A stretch of 64,000 nucleotides of DNA from Bradyrhizobium liaoningense (GCF_018130825.1 NZ_JAFCJS010000012.1:62001-126000); one strand, 5' to 3'; counted from the stretch's first letter, positions 45,506 through 56,313 are shown. Numbers and translations: made by a program. Notes: generated by a model not told the origin, from the letters alone.

Positions 45506-47080
45506 GTGGCGAAGAAGGCGGCGACCAAGAAGAAAAGTACTGCAAAGAAAGTAACGAAGACCCCCAACAAGACGAGCACCGCCCGAAAGGGCACCGTCGC
45601 GAAAACCGCGAAGAAGACAGTCAGGAAGGCCGCACCGCGCAAATCGACCACCGCGCGCCGTCCAAAGGGATCGGTCTGGCAATGGTCTGCGGTCGAGACC
45701 GCGGCCGCGATCCGATCCGGCGCAATCTCCGCCGTCGAGACCGTCGAGGCGCATCTGGACCGGATGCGCGCCGTCAATCCCAGGCTGAATGCGGTCGTCG
45801 TCGATCTCGGCGCGGAGGCGCTGAAGGCGGCGCATGCGGCGGACAAGCAGCGCGCCAAGGGCGGCGAGCTCGGCCTCCTGCACGGCGTGCCCATCACCAT
45901 CAAGGAGAACGTCGACTATGAGGGGCGGCCGAACTTCAACGGCGTGCCGGCGAACAAGGACCTCATCGCGCCGTCGGATTCGCCTGTCGTCCGCAACCTG
46001 AGGAAGGCGGGCGCCATCGTCATTGGTCTCACCAACACGCCGGAATTCTCCTTCCGCGGCTTCACCGACAATCCCTTGCACGGCCTGACGCTCAATCCCT
46101 GGGATCCCGATATCACCTGCGGCGGCTCGTCGGGTGGCGCGGGTTCGGCGGTTGCCGCCGGCATCGGCACCATCGCCCATGGCAACGATATCGGCGGCTC
46201 GCTGCGCTGGCCGGCGCATTGCAACGGCGTTGCCACCATCAAGCCGACGCAGGGCCGCATCCCCGCCTTCAACGGAAGCGCAACGGCCGAGCGGCCGATG
46301 CTGGCGCATCTGATGTCGGCGCAGGGGCCGCTCGCCCGCCATGTCGCCGATGTTCGCCTTGCGCTGGAGGCGATGAGCCAGCGTGACCCGCGCGATCCCT
46401 GGTGGGTGCCGGCGCCACTGGTGGGACCAAAGCCGAAGGGGCCGATCAAGGTCGCGCTGGCGAAGATCCCCGACGACATGGACGTCGATCCCCAGGTCGC
46501 TGCGGCGCTGCGGCAGGCCGCCGATCACCTGGAACGCGCGGGCTACCGCGTCACCGAGGTCGAGGTGCCCGACATCAACGGCGTCTGGCAGACCTGGTGC
46601 GACATCATCACCAACGAGACGGTGGTGATGCAGGAGGCCGGCATGCTGAAGGTCACGACCGAGGACTTCCACAAGGCCTGGGGCGGCATGAGGGCCAAGG
46701 CCAATGGGCTCGATCTCAAGGCCTGGATGCAGGCGACGGCCGCGCGCAACGGCCACATCCGTGCCTGGCAGTTGTTCTTCGAGGACTATCCGGTCGTGCT
46801 GGCACCGACCACGGTGCAGCCGACGCCGGGCCCACGCGAGGACACGGTCAGCGCCGAGCGCGTGCAGGAGATCTTCTGGGGCGAGATTCGCTTCATCTCC
46901 GCGATCAACGTGCTGGGCCTGCCCGGCGCGGTGGTGCCGGTCGCCGTCCACGCGGGCAAGCCGATCGGTGTGCAACTCATTGCCGGCCGCTATCGTGAGG
47001 ACCTCGCGCTCGATGCCGCAGCCGCGATCGAGAAGCGTGCCGGTGTGATCGCCCATCGCCTTTGGGAGACGATGGCCTGA
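45506..47080 (+). CDS. Amidase with histone-H1-like Lys/Ala-rich N-terminal extension
   Basis: A 524-residue protein. Residues 1 to about 55 are a low-complexity tail rich in Lys, Ala and Thr with repeated AKK/TAKK-like steps, similar to histone H1 C-terminal or HU-like tails. From about residue 60 it is a normal amidase-signature enzyme: Lys in VPITIKENVD, cis-Ser in CGGSSGGAGSAVAAG, and nucleophile region HGNDIGGSLRWPAHCNG. I placed the start at GTG 45506 because TGGAGATGCGAC precedes it. The fusion is unusual: the tail may bind nucleic acid, polyphosphate or an acidic surface. Substrate unknown. It stands alone between an AKR and a convergent TadG-like gene. Confidence 0.9.
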   Translation: MAKKAATKKKSTAKKVTKTPNKTSTARKGTVAKTAKKTVRKAAPRKSTTARRPKGSVWQWSAVETAAAIRSGAISAVETVEAHLDRMRAVNPRLNAVVVDLGAEALKAAHAADKQRAKGGELGLLHGVPITIKENVDYEGRPNFNGVPANKDLIAPSDSPVVRNLRKAGAIVIGLTNTPEFSFRGFTDNPLHGLTLNPWDPDITCGGSSGGAGSAVAAGIGTIAHGNDIGGSLRWPAHCNGVATIKPTQGRIPAFNGSATAERPMLAHLMSAQGPLARHVADVRLALEAMSQRDPRDPWWVPAPLVGPKPKGPIKVALAKIPDDMDVDPQVAAALRQAADHLERAGYRVTEVEVPDINGVWQTWCDIITNETVVMQEAGMLKVTTEDFHKAWGGMRAKANGLDLKAWMQATAARNGHIRAWQLFFEDYPVVLAPTTVQPTPGPREDTVSAERVQEIFWGEIRFISAINVLGLPGAVVPVAVHAGKPIGVQLIAGRYREDLALDAAAAIEKRAGVIAHRLWETMA

Positions 47081-47128
47081 TGCCATGCGCAAGGGCTCCG
47101 CGTCAGGCGCGGGGCCCGCAGAGGCCGG

Positions 47129-48442
47129 TCAGTTGGTCAGATGCGCGGAGGCGATCGCCTTCTGGAACAGTGCGTTGAGCGCATCGGTGATGCTCGAGTC
47201 GCTCGAGACCTCGTAGTAATAGCCCGACGTCGCGCAGGCCTGCATCTTGGTCGCGATCGAGCTGCGCCATGGCGCGATGTAGGTGTTGTACCAGCTGTTG
47301 TTGGTGATCGCGAGATAGGTGGTGTAGAGCACGGCGATCTTGACGCCGCGCGCCTTGATGGTGTCGCAGATCGTCGTCGTCAGCGGCTCCTGGCATCGGC
47401 CCGACGAGGAGATCACGGTCTTGGTGCAGGTCGAGGGATAGTAATAGTCGGCCACACCGTCCGACACGAAGAACAGCCATTTCTGCGGCGAGGACGAGGA
47501 GCCGTCGCCGGGTGTCGGAATCGCGCCGTTCATCGACGACAGAATGCCGTCGAAATCCGTGCACATGTCGTTGTTGTAATTGGTGTAGGGAATCGTCATC
47601 AGGTCGACGGCGGAAACCGCCGTCTTCACCGAAGACAGACTCGATGTCAGCGCCGAGATCGTGGTCAGGCCGATCGAGGCGCAATCGCTGCCCATGGTGT
47701 AGACAGCCATCCGGTACTGGTTGCTGACGAGCTGGCTCGCAGTCGCCGTGTCCGTCAGCGATTGCGTCGCATCCCGCACCAGGTCGATCCGCATCTTGAT
47801 CCCGAGGTTCTTCGCGATCGAATAATAGCTGTTGGTCTGCTTGGTCTTCTTCGAGCTCGACGTGTAGATGTCGTGGCAGGCGAAGGCGCAGCTGTCGGAT
47901 GTCGCATTCTGTAACGCAGTCATGTCGGCCGTGGTGGCGCCGAGCCCCTGCGACGGCGAGTTGTCCAGCAGCACGTAGAAGTCGATATAGGACGGCAGCG
48001 AGGCCGCCGCGCTCGAACTTGCCGAGATCGCCATGGTCTTGTAACCGACGATTCCCATGAAATAGGTCGTCACGGACGATGACGCCGTTCCCGTGGCGGT
48101 GCGGGTGGTGACGCTGTCGGTCACGGTGATGGTCACCGAGCTCGTCGCCAGGCCGTACGCGGACATCTGTCCGGCGAAAGTGTTCAGGGCGTCGCTCTGT
48201 GCGGCCGACGCGCTCTTGGTGATCTCGCTCTTCGCGGTGGCGACCAGCACGGCGGTGTCGAGCGCAGCCATCAGTCTCGCGCGCGCCCGTGCGGCGAGGG
48301 AATAGTCGACGGCCGCGCCGACGAAGGACAGCAGCGGCACCAGCGCCAGCGCGAAGATGACGGCGATGTTGCCGCGCCGGTCGGAGACGAAGCGCGAGAG
48401 CAGGCCATGGGCATTCCCGGTGGCAGTGGGCAAGCAGCGCAT
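47129..48442 (-). CDS. TadG-like pilus-associated protein with von Willebrand A domain
   Basis: A 437-residue protein. Near the N-terminus a DRRGNIAVIFALALVPLLSFVGAAVDYS segment forms the TadE/TadG-type signal anchor. Most of the rest is a von Willebrand A domain: the metal-binding DxSxS motif reads DNSPS, a conserved Thr-Asp region (TDFDGILSSM) follows, and FFVSDG occurs later. Serine- and threonine-rich spacers and several Cys suggest an extracytoplasmic protein. The ATG at 48442 is used, although the frame is open to 48586. No tad/flp pilus operon lies in the window, so it is an orphan; such single copies are common in Bradyrhizobium. A surface or adhesion role is inferred. Confidence 0.85.
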   Translation of the reverse strand: MRCLPTATGNAHGLLSRFVSDRRGNIAVIFALALVPLLSFVGAAVDYSLAARARARLMAALDTAVLVATAKSEITKSASAAQSDALNTFAGQMSAYGLATSSVTITVTDSVTTRTATGTASSSVTTYFMGIVGYKTMAISASSSAAASLPSYIDFYVLLDNSPSQGLGATTADMTALQNATSDSCAFACHDIYTSSSKKTKQTNSYYSIAKNLGIKMRIDLVRDATQSLTDTATASQLVSNQYRMAVYTMGSDCASIGLTTISALTSSLSSVKTAVSAVDLMTIPYTNYNNDMCTDFDGILSSMNGAIPTPGDGSSSSPQKWLFFVSDGVADYYYPSTCTKTVISSSGRCQEPLTTTICDTIKARGVKIAVLYTTYLAITNNSWYNTYIAPWRSSIATKMQACATSGYYYEVSSDSSITDALNALFQKAIASAHLTN

Positions 48443-49178
48443 CCTTGAATGAAAGCAATGCGCGGATGCTAGCATCGTGGAACTTACGCAACGGTTGACC
48501 GTGGTGTGAGCGTGCGTGTCTGCGGCGTTTCCGATCGTGTCGCCGGTGAGAGAAAATCCTCGAGAAAAATAGGCGATTTCGCGCACGGCGCGCGGCGCGC
48601 TTCCGTAGTAATCCGGGGTGCTTGACCTCTCGAAGGCTTGCCTTCAATTGCAAGGATGCCGCGCCAACCAAGAGTGCTTCAACCGGCAGTAAGCGAGGAC
48701 GGCGTGGTAGACGATGCCGCGATCATCGTGCATCGCTTTCCGCGAGTCGTCATTGTTCGAAGAGATGCGCCTCATGGTCTGAAGCCGGTCGCATGGATGT
48801 CGACAAAGCATCGCCATCTGCAGTTGCGACGACATCGCGATGTCGATGGAGCGTGCGTGTTGGAGACGCTCACCCGATGCCATGGCCGATGCGACGCATC
48901 GGCGTTCTCACGAAGGGACGACCGGCGGCGACCTATGCCACCGTGTCCCGCAAGAACGAGAAGGAAGGTGTCGCGGTGGGCCATCGCCGGCTCGCCATTC
49001 GTTAATTCAATTTAACGCGAATTTTAGCCAATTCACCAACAACCGTTAGGGTTACTTCCTCTATCTCTACGCGAATTATTGTCCGCTTTACCACCCGCCT
49101 CTAACAGAGGGACGGCGGACAACGCACACGCCTCATATAGGCCAATAAGTGCGGCCCGCTCCACGCGGAGGTGGCACG
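48443..49178. other. Long gap upstream of metY-like gene
   Basis: About 736 bases between divergent genes. Several short open frames occur on both strands, the longest near 48622-49015, but none has a good ribosome site or a recognisable product. The stretch from about 49005 to 49120 is notably AT-richer (TTAATTCAATTTAACGCG) and is the probable promoter and leader of the sulfhydrylase gene. I looked for a SAM-II type riboswitch, expected before methionine genes in this class, and could not match its conserved core. Confidence 0.5.
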
Positions 49179-50480
49179 ATGCGCAACGAAACGATCGCTA
49201 TTCACGCCGGCTACGAACCCGAAGCCACCACGCACGCGGTCGCCGTGCCGATCTACCAGACCGCGGCCTACTCTTTCGACAGCGCCGATCATGGCGCGGC
49301 CCTGTTCAATCTCGAAGCCGAGGGCTTCCGCTACAGCCGCATCGCCAATCCGACCAGCGCTGTGCTGGAGAAGCGCATCGCCGAGCTCGAGGGCGGTGTC
49401 GGCGCGCTCGCGGTCGCGACCGGCCAGGCCGCACTGCATTTTGCCTTCGTCAATGTCGCCGACCACGGTGGCAACATCGTTTCCGTGCCGCAGCTCTACG
49501 GCACCACGCACACGCTGCTCTCGCACATCCTGCCGCGCCAGGGCATCACCGGCCGCTTCGCCGAGAGCGACAAGCCCGATGCCATCGAGAAGCTGATCGA
49601 CGAGAATACCCGCGCGGTGTTCGCCGAAACCATCGGTAATCCCGCCGGCAATGTCTGCGACATCGAGGCGCTGGCGAAAATCGCGCATGCGCATGGTGTG
49701 CCGCTCATCGTCGACAACACGGTCGCGACCCCGATCCTGCTCAAGCCGTTCGACTACGGCGCCGACATCGCCGTGCACTCGCTGACCAAGTTCCTGGGCG
49801 GTCACGGCACCACGCTCGGCGGTGCCATTGTCGATTCCGGAAATTTCCCGTGGGCGAAATACGCCGATCGCTTCCCCGCCTACAACAAGCCGGATGCCTC
49901 CTATCACGGCCTCGTCTATGCCGAGCGCTTCGGCCGCACCGCCTATATCGAGCGCGCGCGCAGCGTCTATCAGCGCACCATGGGCTCGGTGCTGTCGCCG
50001 TTCAACGCCTTCCTGCTGCTCCAGGGCATCGAGACCGTGGCGCTGCGCATGGAGCGCCATGTCGAGAACGCCCGCAAGGTCGCCGAATTCCTCCGCGATG
50101 ATCCGCGCGTTGCCTGGGTGAACTACACAGGCTTCTCCGACAGCCCCTACTACCCGTTCGTCCAAAAGTATCTCGACGGCAACGCCTCGTCGCTGTTCAC
50201 GTTCGGCATCAAGGGCGGCATGGAAGCCGGCAAGACCTTCTATGATGCGCTGAAGCTGATCACGCGCCTCGTCAATATCGGCGATGCCAAGTCGCTGGCC
50301 TGCCATCCGGCCTCGACCACGCACCGGCAGATGTCGGTGGAGCAGCAGCGCGCCGCCGGCGTGCTGCCGGAGACGATCCGCCTGTCGATCGGCATCGAGC
50401 ATTCCTCTGATATCATCGAGGACATCGACCAGGCGCTGGAGAAAGCCTGTCCGTCGTCGCGCCTCCAGGCCGCGGAGTAG
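49179..50480 (+). CDS. O-acetylhomoserine sulfhydrylase (MetY/MetZ type)
   Basis: A 433-residue PLP enzyme of the Cys/Met metabolism family. It makes homocysteine directly from an O-acylhomoserine and sulfide. The PLP Lys is in HSLTKFLGGHG, and YQTAAYSFDSADHGAALF, YSRIANPTSAVLEKRIAELEGG and the closing HPASTTHRQM and SIGIEHSSDIIEDIDQAL are family landmarks. The length is that of O-acetylhomoserine sulfhydrylases; the shorter sulfhydrylases and gamma-synthases are about 390-400. The start follows GGAGGTGGCACG. It is followed 12 bases later by the MetA-like gene, which would supply its substrate, so the two form a methionine pathway operon. Confidence 0.93.
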   Translation: MRNETIAIHAGYEPEATTHAVAVPIYQTAAYSFDSADHGAALFNLEAEGFRYSRIANPTSAVLEKRIAELEGGVGALAVATGQAALHFAFVNVADHGGNIVSVPQLYGTTHTLLSHILPRQGITGRFAESDKPDAIEKLIDENTRAVFAETIGNPAGNVCDIEALAKIAHAHGVPLIVDNTVATPILLKPFDYGADIAVHSLTKFLGGHGTTLGGAIVDSGNFPWAKYADRFPAYNKPDASYHGLVYAERFGRTAYIERARSVYQRTMGSVLSPFNAFLLLQGIETVALRMERHVENARKVAEFLRDDPRVAWVNYTGFSDSPYYPFVQKYLDGNASSLFTFGIKGGMEAGKTFYDALKLITRLVNIGDAKSLACHPASTTHRQMSVEQQRAAGVLPETIRLSIGIEHSSDIIEDIDQALEKACPSSRLQAAE

Positions 50481-50492
50481 GCGGACGGTTCG

Positions 50493-51494
50493 ATGACGAT
50501 CTTGATCGACAGGGATCAAGGCATATCGAGCCCGGCACTGGTGCCGGCCGAGGGCGATCTGGCGCGCGATCATGCCGGCCCGGAGCTCACGATCGGACTG
50601 ATCAACAACATGCCTGATCCGGCGCTGAAGGCGACCGAGCGGCAGTTCATGAAGCTGCTGCAGGCCGCCGCGGGCCCGCGCCGCATCCGCTTCCACTGCT
50701 TCTCGCTGCCGTCGGTCAAGCGGTCGCCGGAAGCGAAATGGCACGTCGAGAGCGAATATTCCGATCTCGCGGATCTCAAGCGCAGGCAATTCGACGGGCT
50801 GATCGTGACCGGCGCCGAGCCGGTCGCGCCCGAGCTGCATCAGGAACCATACTGGCGCGATCTCACCGATCTCATCGACTGGGCCAGGACCAACACGCGC
50901 TCGACGATCTGGTCATGCCTTGCCGCGCACGCGGCGGTGCTGCATCTCGACGGTATCGAACGGCGCCGCCTACCGGCCAAGTGTCACGGCATCTTCGACT
51001 GCGAAGCGGTGGCGGATGATTCCCTCACGCGCGCGGCGCCTGCCCCGCTCAAGGTCTCGCATTCGCGCCTGAACGAGATCGCCGAGAGCGACCTCGTGCA
51101 GGCCGGCTACCAAGTGCTGACCCGCTCGGCCGACGCCGGGGTCGACGTCTTCGTGCGCCAATATGCCAGCCGCTTCGTGTTCTTCCAGGGGCATCCGGAA
51201 TATGACGCGCTGTCGCTTCAGCGCGAATATCTGCGCGACGTGGGCCGCTACCTCGCGCGCGAGCGCGAGAATTACCCGCACGTGCCCGTGAGCTATTTTG
51301 ACGCAGTCACCGAAGAGAAGCTGGCTCGCTTCGAGAAGCGGGCGAGGCAGGAGCGTCATCCGGCGCTGACCAACGACCTGCCGGCGCTGAATTTGCGCGC
51401 CGATATCGCCGCCGGGAGCGCGGCGGCGGCGCTCTTCCGCAACTGGTTGCGCTATCTCGGCGCGGAAGCCGACGCCTCGGTCCTGGCGCGCTAG
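50493..51494 (+). CDS. metA: Homoserine O-acyltransferase, MetA/HTS family
   Basis: A 333-residue class I glutamine-amidotransferase-like acyltransferase. The early IGLINNMPDPALKATERQF is the family's signature. The nucleophile Cys lies in WSCLAAHAAV, and the His and Glu of the triad are expected around FFQGHPEYD and beyond. It activates homoserine for sulfide addition by the preceding enzyme. The acyl donor (acetyl- or succinyl-CoA) is set by a residue in the VTGAP-type loop. Here that loop reads VTGAEPVAPE, unlike the E. coli form, so I do not assign it. The neighbour's preference for O-acetylhomoserine would favour acetyl. Confidence 0.85.
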   Translation: MTILIDRDQGISSPALVPAEGDLARDHAGPELTIGLINNMPDPALKATERQFMKLLQAAAGPRRIRFHCFSLPSVKRSPEAKWHVESEYSDLADLKRRQFDGLIVTGAEPVAPELHQEPYWRDLTDLIDWARTNTRSTIWSCLAAHAAVLHLDGIERRRLPAKCHGIFDCEAVADDSLTRAAPAPLKVSHSRLNEIAESDLVQAGYQVLTRSADAGVDVFVRQYASRFVFFQGHPEYDALSLQREYLRDVGRYLARERENYPHVPVSYFDAVTEEKLARFEKRARQERHPALTNDLPALNLRADIAAGSAAAALFRNWLRYLGAEADASVLAR

Positions 51495-51599
51495 GCCAAA
51501 GGGCGTTGGTTCTGCGTTAGGATTACCAAAGCGTTAGGCTTGCCTCAGCCGGCGCACGAATGTTTCAGTAGAGAAATACGGAATCACAGGAACGTAGTC

Positions 51600-52343
51600 G
51601 TGTGGTCGGCACTCCAGGGACGCGTGAGCAATCGGCTTGCCCGGCATTTCCGTGCCGCGCCGCACCGGCTGCCTGCGCATGCGCCGATGGTGAGCTTCAC
51701 CTTCGACGATGCGCCCGACAGCGCCGCCGGCGAGGGCGCCTCGCTGCTCGAAGCGCATGGCGGCCGCGGCACGTACTACATCGCCGGCAGCCTGATCGAT
51801 CGGCCGTCGGATCACTGGCATGGGTTGTCGCGTGACGCGATCGTCCGGCTGCACCATGCCGGTCACGAGATTGCGTGCCACACCTTCTCGCATCAGAGCT
51901 CGGCCGATCTCGACGAAGTCGCAATGGCCGGCGAGATCGAGCGGAACCGCAGCCATTTCCGCGGTATCGATTCCTCGATCACGCTGGAGAATTTCGCCTA
52001 CCCCTATGGGATCGCCTCGGTCTGGCGCAAGCCGCAGCTGGCGAAGGCGTTCCGCTCGGCGCGCGGCATTCTTCCCGGCGTCAATCGCGACGTCATCGAC
52101 CTCCAGTTCCTGCGCGCCTCGCCACTGGTCGATTGCGAGATCGATGCGGCAGGCGTCGATCGCTATTTCGACGAGGCGGTCGCAAGCGGCGGCTGGTTGA
52201 TCTTCTACAGCCACGACGTCGCCAATGCGCCGAGCCCCTATGGCTGCACGCCGCATTTGATGCGCCACGCGCTGGAGGCGGCCGGAAAGCGCAACATGCC
52301 GATCGTGACCGTCGCGGAAGCGCTGCGACGAATCGGGGCGTAG
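51600..52343 (+). CDS. Polysaccharide deacetylase (NodB-homology)
   Basis: A 247-residue carbohydrate esterase family 4-type protein. The metal-binding motifs are visible: FTFDDAP (Asp-Asp), then HTFSH with both His, then FAYPYG. The C-terminal FYSHDVANAPSPYGC contains the last catalytic His region. No signal peptide is seen, so it may act on a cytosolic or lipid-linked substrate. I chose GTG at 51600, with AGGAAC upstream; earlier in-frame starts lack one. Chitooligosaccharide, peptidoglycan or exopolysaccharide are all possible substrates. No neighbouring surface-polysaccharide genes are present to narrow it. Confidence 0.88.
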   Translation: MWSALQGRVSNRLARHFRAAPHRLPAHAPMVSFTFDDAPDSAAGEGASLLEAHGGRGTYYIAGSLIDRPSDHWHGLSRDAIVRLHHAGHEIACHTFSHQSSADLDEVAMAGEIERNRSHFRGIDSSITLENFAYPYGIASVWRKPQLAKAFRSARGILPGVNRDVIDLQFLRASPLVDCEIDAAGVDRYFDEAVASGGWLIFYSHDVANAPSPYGCTPHLMRHALEAAGKRNMPIVTVAEALRRIGA

Positions 52344-52400
52344 CTGCTTTTCCTTCTCCGCTTGCGGGAGATGAGGGGTTCTATCCTTGACCACAGATAT

Positions 52401-52494
52401 CGTAGGGTGGGCAAAGCGAAGCGTGCCCACGGCTTCTGTTGCAGTGTCGGATCGATGGTGGGCACGGCGCAAGTGCGCCTTTGCCCACCCTACG
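52401..52494. repeat. GTAGGGTGGG-family palindromic repeat, copy 4
   Basis: The outer arms CGTAGGGTGGGCAAAGCG and GCCTTTGCCCACCCTACG, with inner CGTGCCCAC/GTGGGCACG, nearly duplicate the copy at 11241. It lies between the deacetylase and recQ, both on the plus strand, so it may terminate the first. Confidence 0.85.
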
Positions 52495-52617
52495 ATTCCG
52501 TGCTCGCGGTGCCAGCCCCCGTCTTGCAAGGGGAGAGGGGCAAGATGGACTTGCCACGGCCGCTCCGCCATGCGACTGGCCTTGTGACGAATCCCGCGGC
52601 CCTGCTCCGATACACCC

Positions 52618-54483
<1,866 letters not shown>

Positions 54484-54506
54484 GGGCGCCCCGATCTCTC
54501 CACATC

Positions 54507-54648
54507 GTCATCCCGGACAAGCGCGCCTAAAGCGCGCGCAGATCCGGGATCCATAGCCACAGGCCGTGGGAAAAGGCACGCTGGTTGGCCCAGTGAGTCG
54601 CAACAATTGGCAGTCGGGTAATGGGTCCTGGCTTTCGCCAGGACGACA
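54507..54648. repeat. Composite palindromic repeat after recQ
   Basis: GTCATCCCGGACAAGCGCGC and a matching GCGCGCAGATCCGGGAT arm make one hairpin at 54507-54551. CCTGGCTTTCGCCAGG makes a second at 54628-54643, of the type also seen at 27458. The block separates the facing ends of recQ and acdS and probably terminates both. Confidence 0.7.
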
Positions 54649-54670
54649 TTGGGGGGAGGCGAGACCCAGC

Positions 54671-55684
54671 TCAGCCGTTCCGGAAAGCGTAGCCGTAGCC
54701 ATTCAGCGCCGGCGCGCCGCCGAGATGGGCGTAGAGAATCTTCGCGCCCTTCTCGAAATAGCCCTTCTTGGTCAGGTCGATCAGGCCCTGCATCGATTTG
54801 CCTTCATAGACGGGGTCGGTGATCATGGCTTCGAGACGCGCGGTGAGGCGGATCGCCTCCTTGGTCTCTTCGGACGGCACGCCATAGGCGGGATAGGCAT
54901 AGTCCTCGATCAGCACGACGTCATCAGCGACGATGTCCTTGCCGAGCTCGACGAGTTTTGCGGTGTTCTGCGCGATCGAGAGCACCTGCGCCTTGGTCTG
55001 CGCCGGCGTGAACGAGCCGTCGATGCCGATCACCTTGCGGGCACGGCCGTCGGCGGCGAAGCCCACCAGCATGCCGGCATGGGTGGAGCCCGTGACGGTG
55101 CAGACGATGATGTAGTCGAACTTGAAGCCGAGCTCGGCTTCCTGCCTGCGTACCTCCTCGGCAAAGCCGACATAGCCGAGCCCGCCATATTTATGCACGG
55201 AAGCGCCGGCGGGAATCGCGTAGGGCTTGCCGCCCGCCGCCTTCACTTCCTCGATCGCCTGCTCCCAGCTCTTGCGGATGCCGATGTCGAAACCGTCGTC
55301 GACGAGGCGCACGTCGGCGCCCATGATGCGCGAGAGCATGATGTTGCCGACGCGGTCATAAACGGCGTCCTCGTGCGGCACCCAGGCTTCCTGCACCAGG
55401 CGGCACTTCATGCCGATCTTGGCGGCGACGGCGGCGATCATGCGGGTGTGGTTGGACTGCACGCCGCCGATCGACACCAGCGTGTCCGCATTGGAGGCGA
55501 TCGCATCCGGAATGATGTATTCGAGCTTGCGCAGCTTGTTGCCGCCATAGGCGAGGCCGGAATTGCAGTCCTCGCGCTTGGCATAGATCTCGACATTGCC
55601 GCCGAGATGTTTTGACAGCCGCTCCAGCTTCTCGATCGGTGTCGGTCCGAAGGTCAGCGGGTAGCGCGCGAATTTTTCCAGCAT
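54671..55684 (-). CDS. acdS: 1-aminocyclopropane-1-carboxylate deaminase
   Basis: A 337-residue PLP enzyme that breaks the plant ethylene precursor ACC to ammonia and 2-oxobutyrate, letting rhizobia lower ethylene in host roots. The PLP Lys is at residue 50 ([10 protein letters not shown]). The signature residues that separate it from D-cysteine desulfhydrase are present: the Tyr-Glu of VYEGKS and the Leu of [13 protein letters not shown] near the C-terminus. The length matches the family (337-338). The ATG at 55684 is used; an upstream frame to 55753 lacks support. The divergent Lrp-type gene is the expected AcdR activator. Confidence 0.95.
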   Translation of the reverse strand: MLEKFARYPLTFGPTPIEKLERLSKHLGGNVEIYAKREDCNSGLAYGGNKLRKLEYIIPDAIASNADTLVSIGGVQSNHTRMIAAVAAKIGMKCRLVQEAWVPHEDAVYDRVGNIMLSRIMGADVRLVDDGFDIGIRKSWEQAIEEVKAAGGKPYAIPAGASVHKYGGLGYVGFAEEVRRQEAELGFKFDYIIVCTVTGSTHAGMLVGFAADGRARKVIGIDGSFTPAQTKAQVLSIAQNTAKLVELGKDIVADDVVLIEDYAYPAYGVPSEETKEAIRLTARLEAMITDPVYEGKSMQGLIDLTKKGYFEKGAKILYAHLGGAPALNGYGYAFRNG

Positions 55685-55809
55685 GGTCAGGTCATCCCGA
55701 TTGGCGTTGATCTGGGATCTGGCTAGCATTGCCGTGGGAAAATGTGCTCTCAAATATTGCGTCGATATTGCGTGCCTTCTTGCATCAATGGCGCCAATGG
55801 ATACTATTT

Positions 55810-55837
55810 CTTCCGAGATAATCTATATTGTCGGAAG
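55810..55837. promoter_or_regulatory. Inverted repeat before acdR
   Basis: CTTCCGA (55810-55816) and TCGGAAG (55831-55837) are exact complements flanking an AT-rich 14-base centre. The right arm contains the acdR ribosome site (GGAAG). It could be an AcdR/Lrp binding site or a leader hairpin that limits acdR translation. It lies in the 161-base gap between the divergent acdS and acdR starts. Confidence 0.5.
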
Positions 55838-55845
55838 CTTCTTTC

Positions 55846-56310
55846 ATGGCCGCGAGACTGGATCGAACCGACCTTAAGATATTGAGATTGCTGCAAAATA
55901 ACGGTCGGCTCAGCAATGCCGAGCTGGCCGAAACGGTCGCGATCAGCCCCGCCACCTGCCATCGCCGCACCCAGCGCCTGTTCGCGGACGGGTTCATCGC
56001 CACTGTGCGCGCCATGGTCGCCCCGAAGAAGGTGGCCAAGGGCACGCTGGTCATGGTCGGGGTCGTGCTCGACCGCTCGACGCCGGAGAGCTTCGCCATC
56101 TTCGAGCAGGCCATCGCCAGGCTGAAATTCGTGCTCGACTGCCACCTCGTCGCCGGCGACTTCGACTACTTCCTCAAGATCCGGGTCGGCGACATGGAGG
56201 ACTTCAACCGCATCCATGGCGAGCAGCTCATCGCGCTGCCCGGCGTGCGCCAGACCCGCACCTTCTTCGTGATGAAGGAGGTCGTCGACAACGCGCCGCT
56301 GGAGTTTTGA
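55846..56310 (+). CDS. acdR: Lrp/AsnC-family regulator of acdS (AcdR)
   Basis: A 154-residue Lrp-type protein. The AsnC helix-turn-helix is LSNAELAETVAISPATCHRRTQRLF, and the RAM domain contains the DCHLVAGDFDYFLKIRVGD segment that forms the ligand pocket in the family. Divergent from acdS, with acdS-type operators expected between. In other rhizobia AcdR activates acdS in response to ACC under low oxygen. The ATG at 55846 follows GGAAG; an in-frame TTG at 55828 is an alternative. Assignment as AcdR rests on position plus family. Confidence 0.88.
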   Translation: MAARLDRTDLKILRLLQNNGRLSNAELAETVAISPATCHRRTQRLFADGFIATVRAMVAPKKVAKGTLVMVGVVLDRSTPESFAIFEQAIARLKFVLDCHLVAGDFDYFLKIRVGDMEDFNRIHGEQLIALPGVRQTRTFFVMKEVVDNAPLEF

Positions 56311-56313
56311 GCG

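Noticed and set aside
45314-47092. A 592-codon minus-strand frame opposite the amidase, and similar long antisense frames at 4888-6162 and 49101-50840
   Set aside because: All are shadows of well-supported genes on the other strand, with Arg/His/Asp-rich translations typical of antisense reading in GC-rich DNA.
48622-49015. Open frames of 79 to 127 codons in the gap before the methionine genes
   Set aside because: No good ribosome sites, no recognisable domains, and overlapping frames on both strands with no preference. Kept as an unresolved gap.
49005-49178. SAM-II riboswitch before the O-acetylhomoserine sulfhydrylase
   Set aside because: Position and pathway fit, but the conserved core and pseudoknot segments of SAM-II could not be matched by eye. 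A covariance search would decide.
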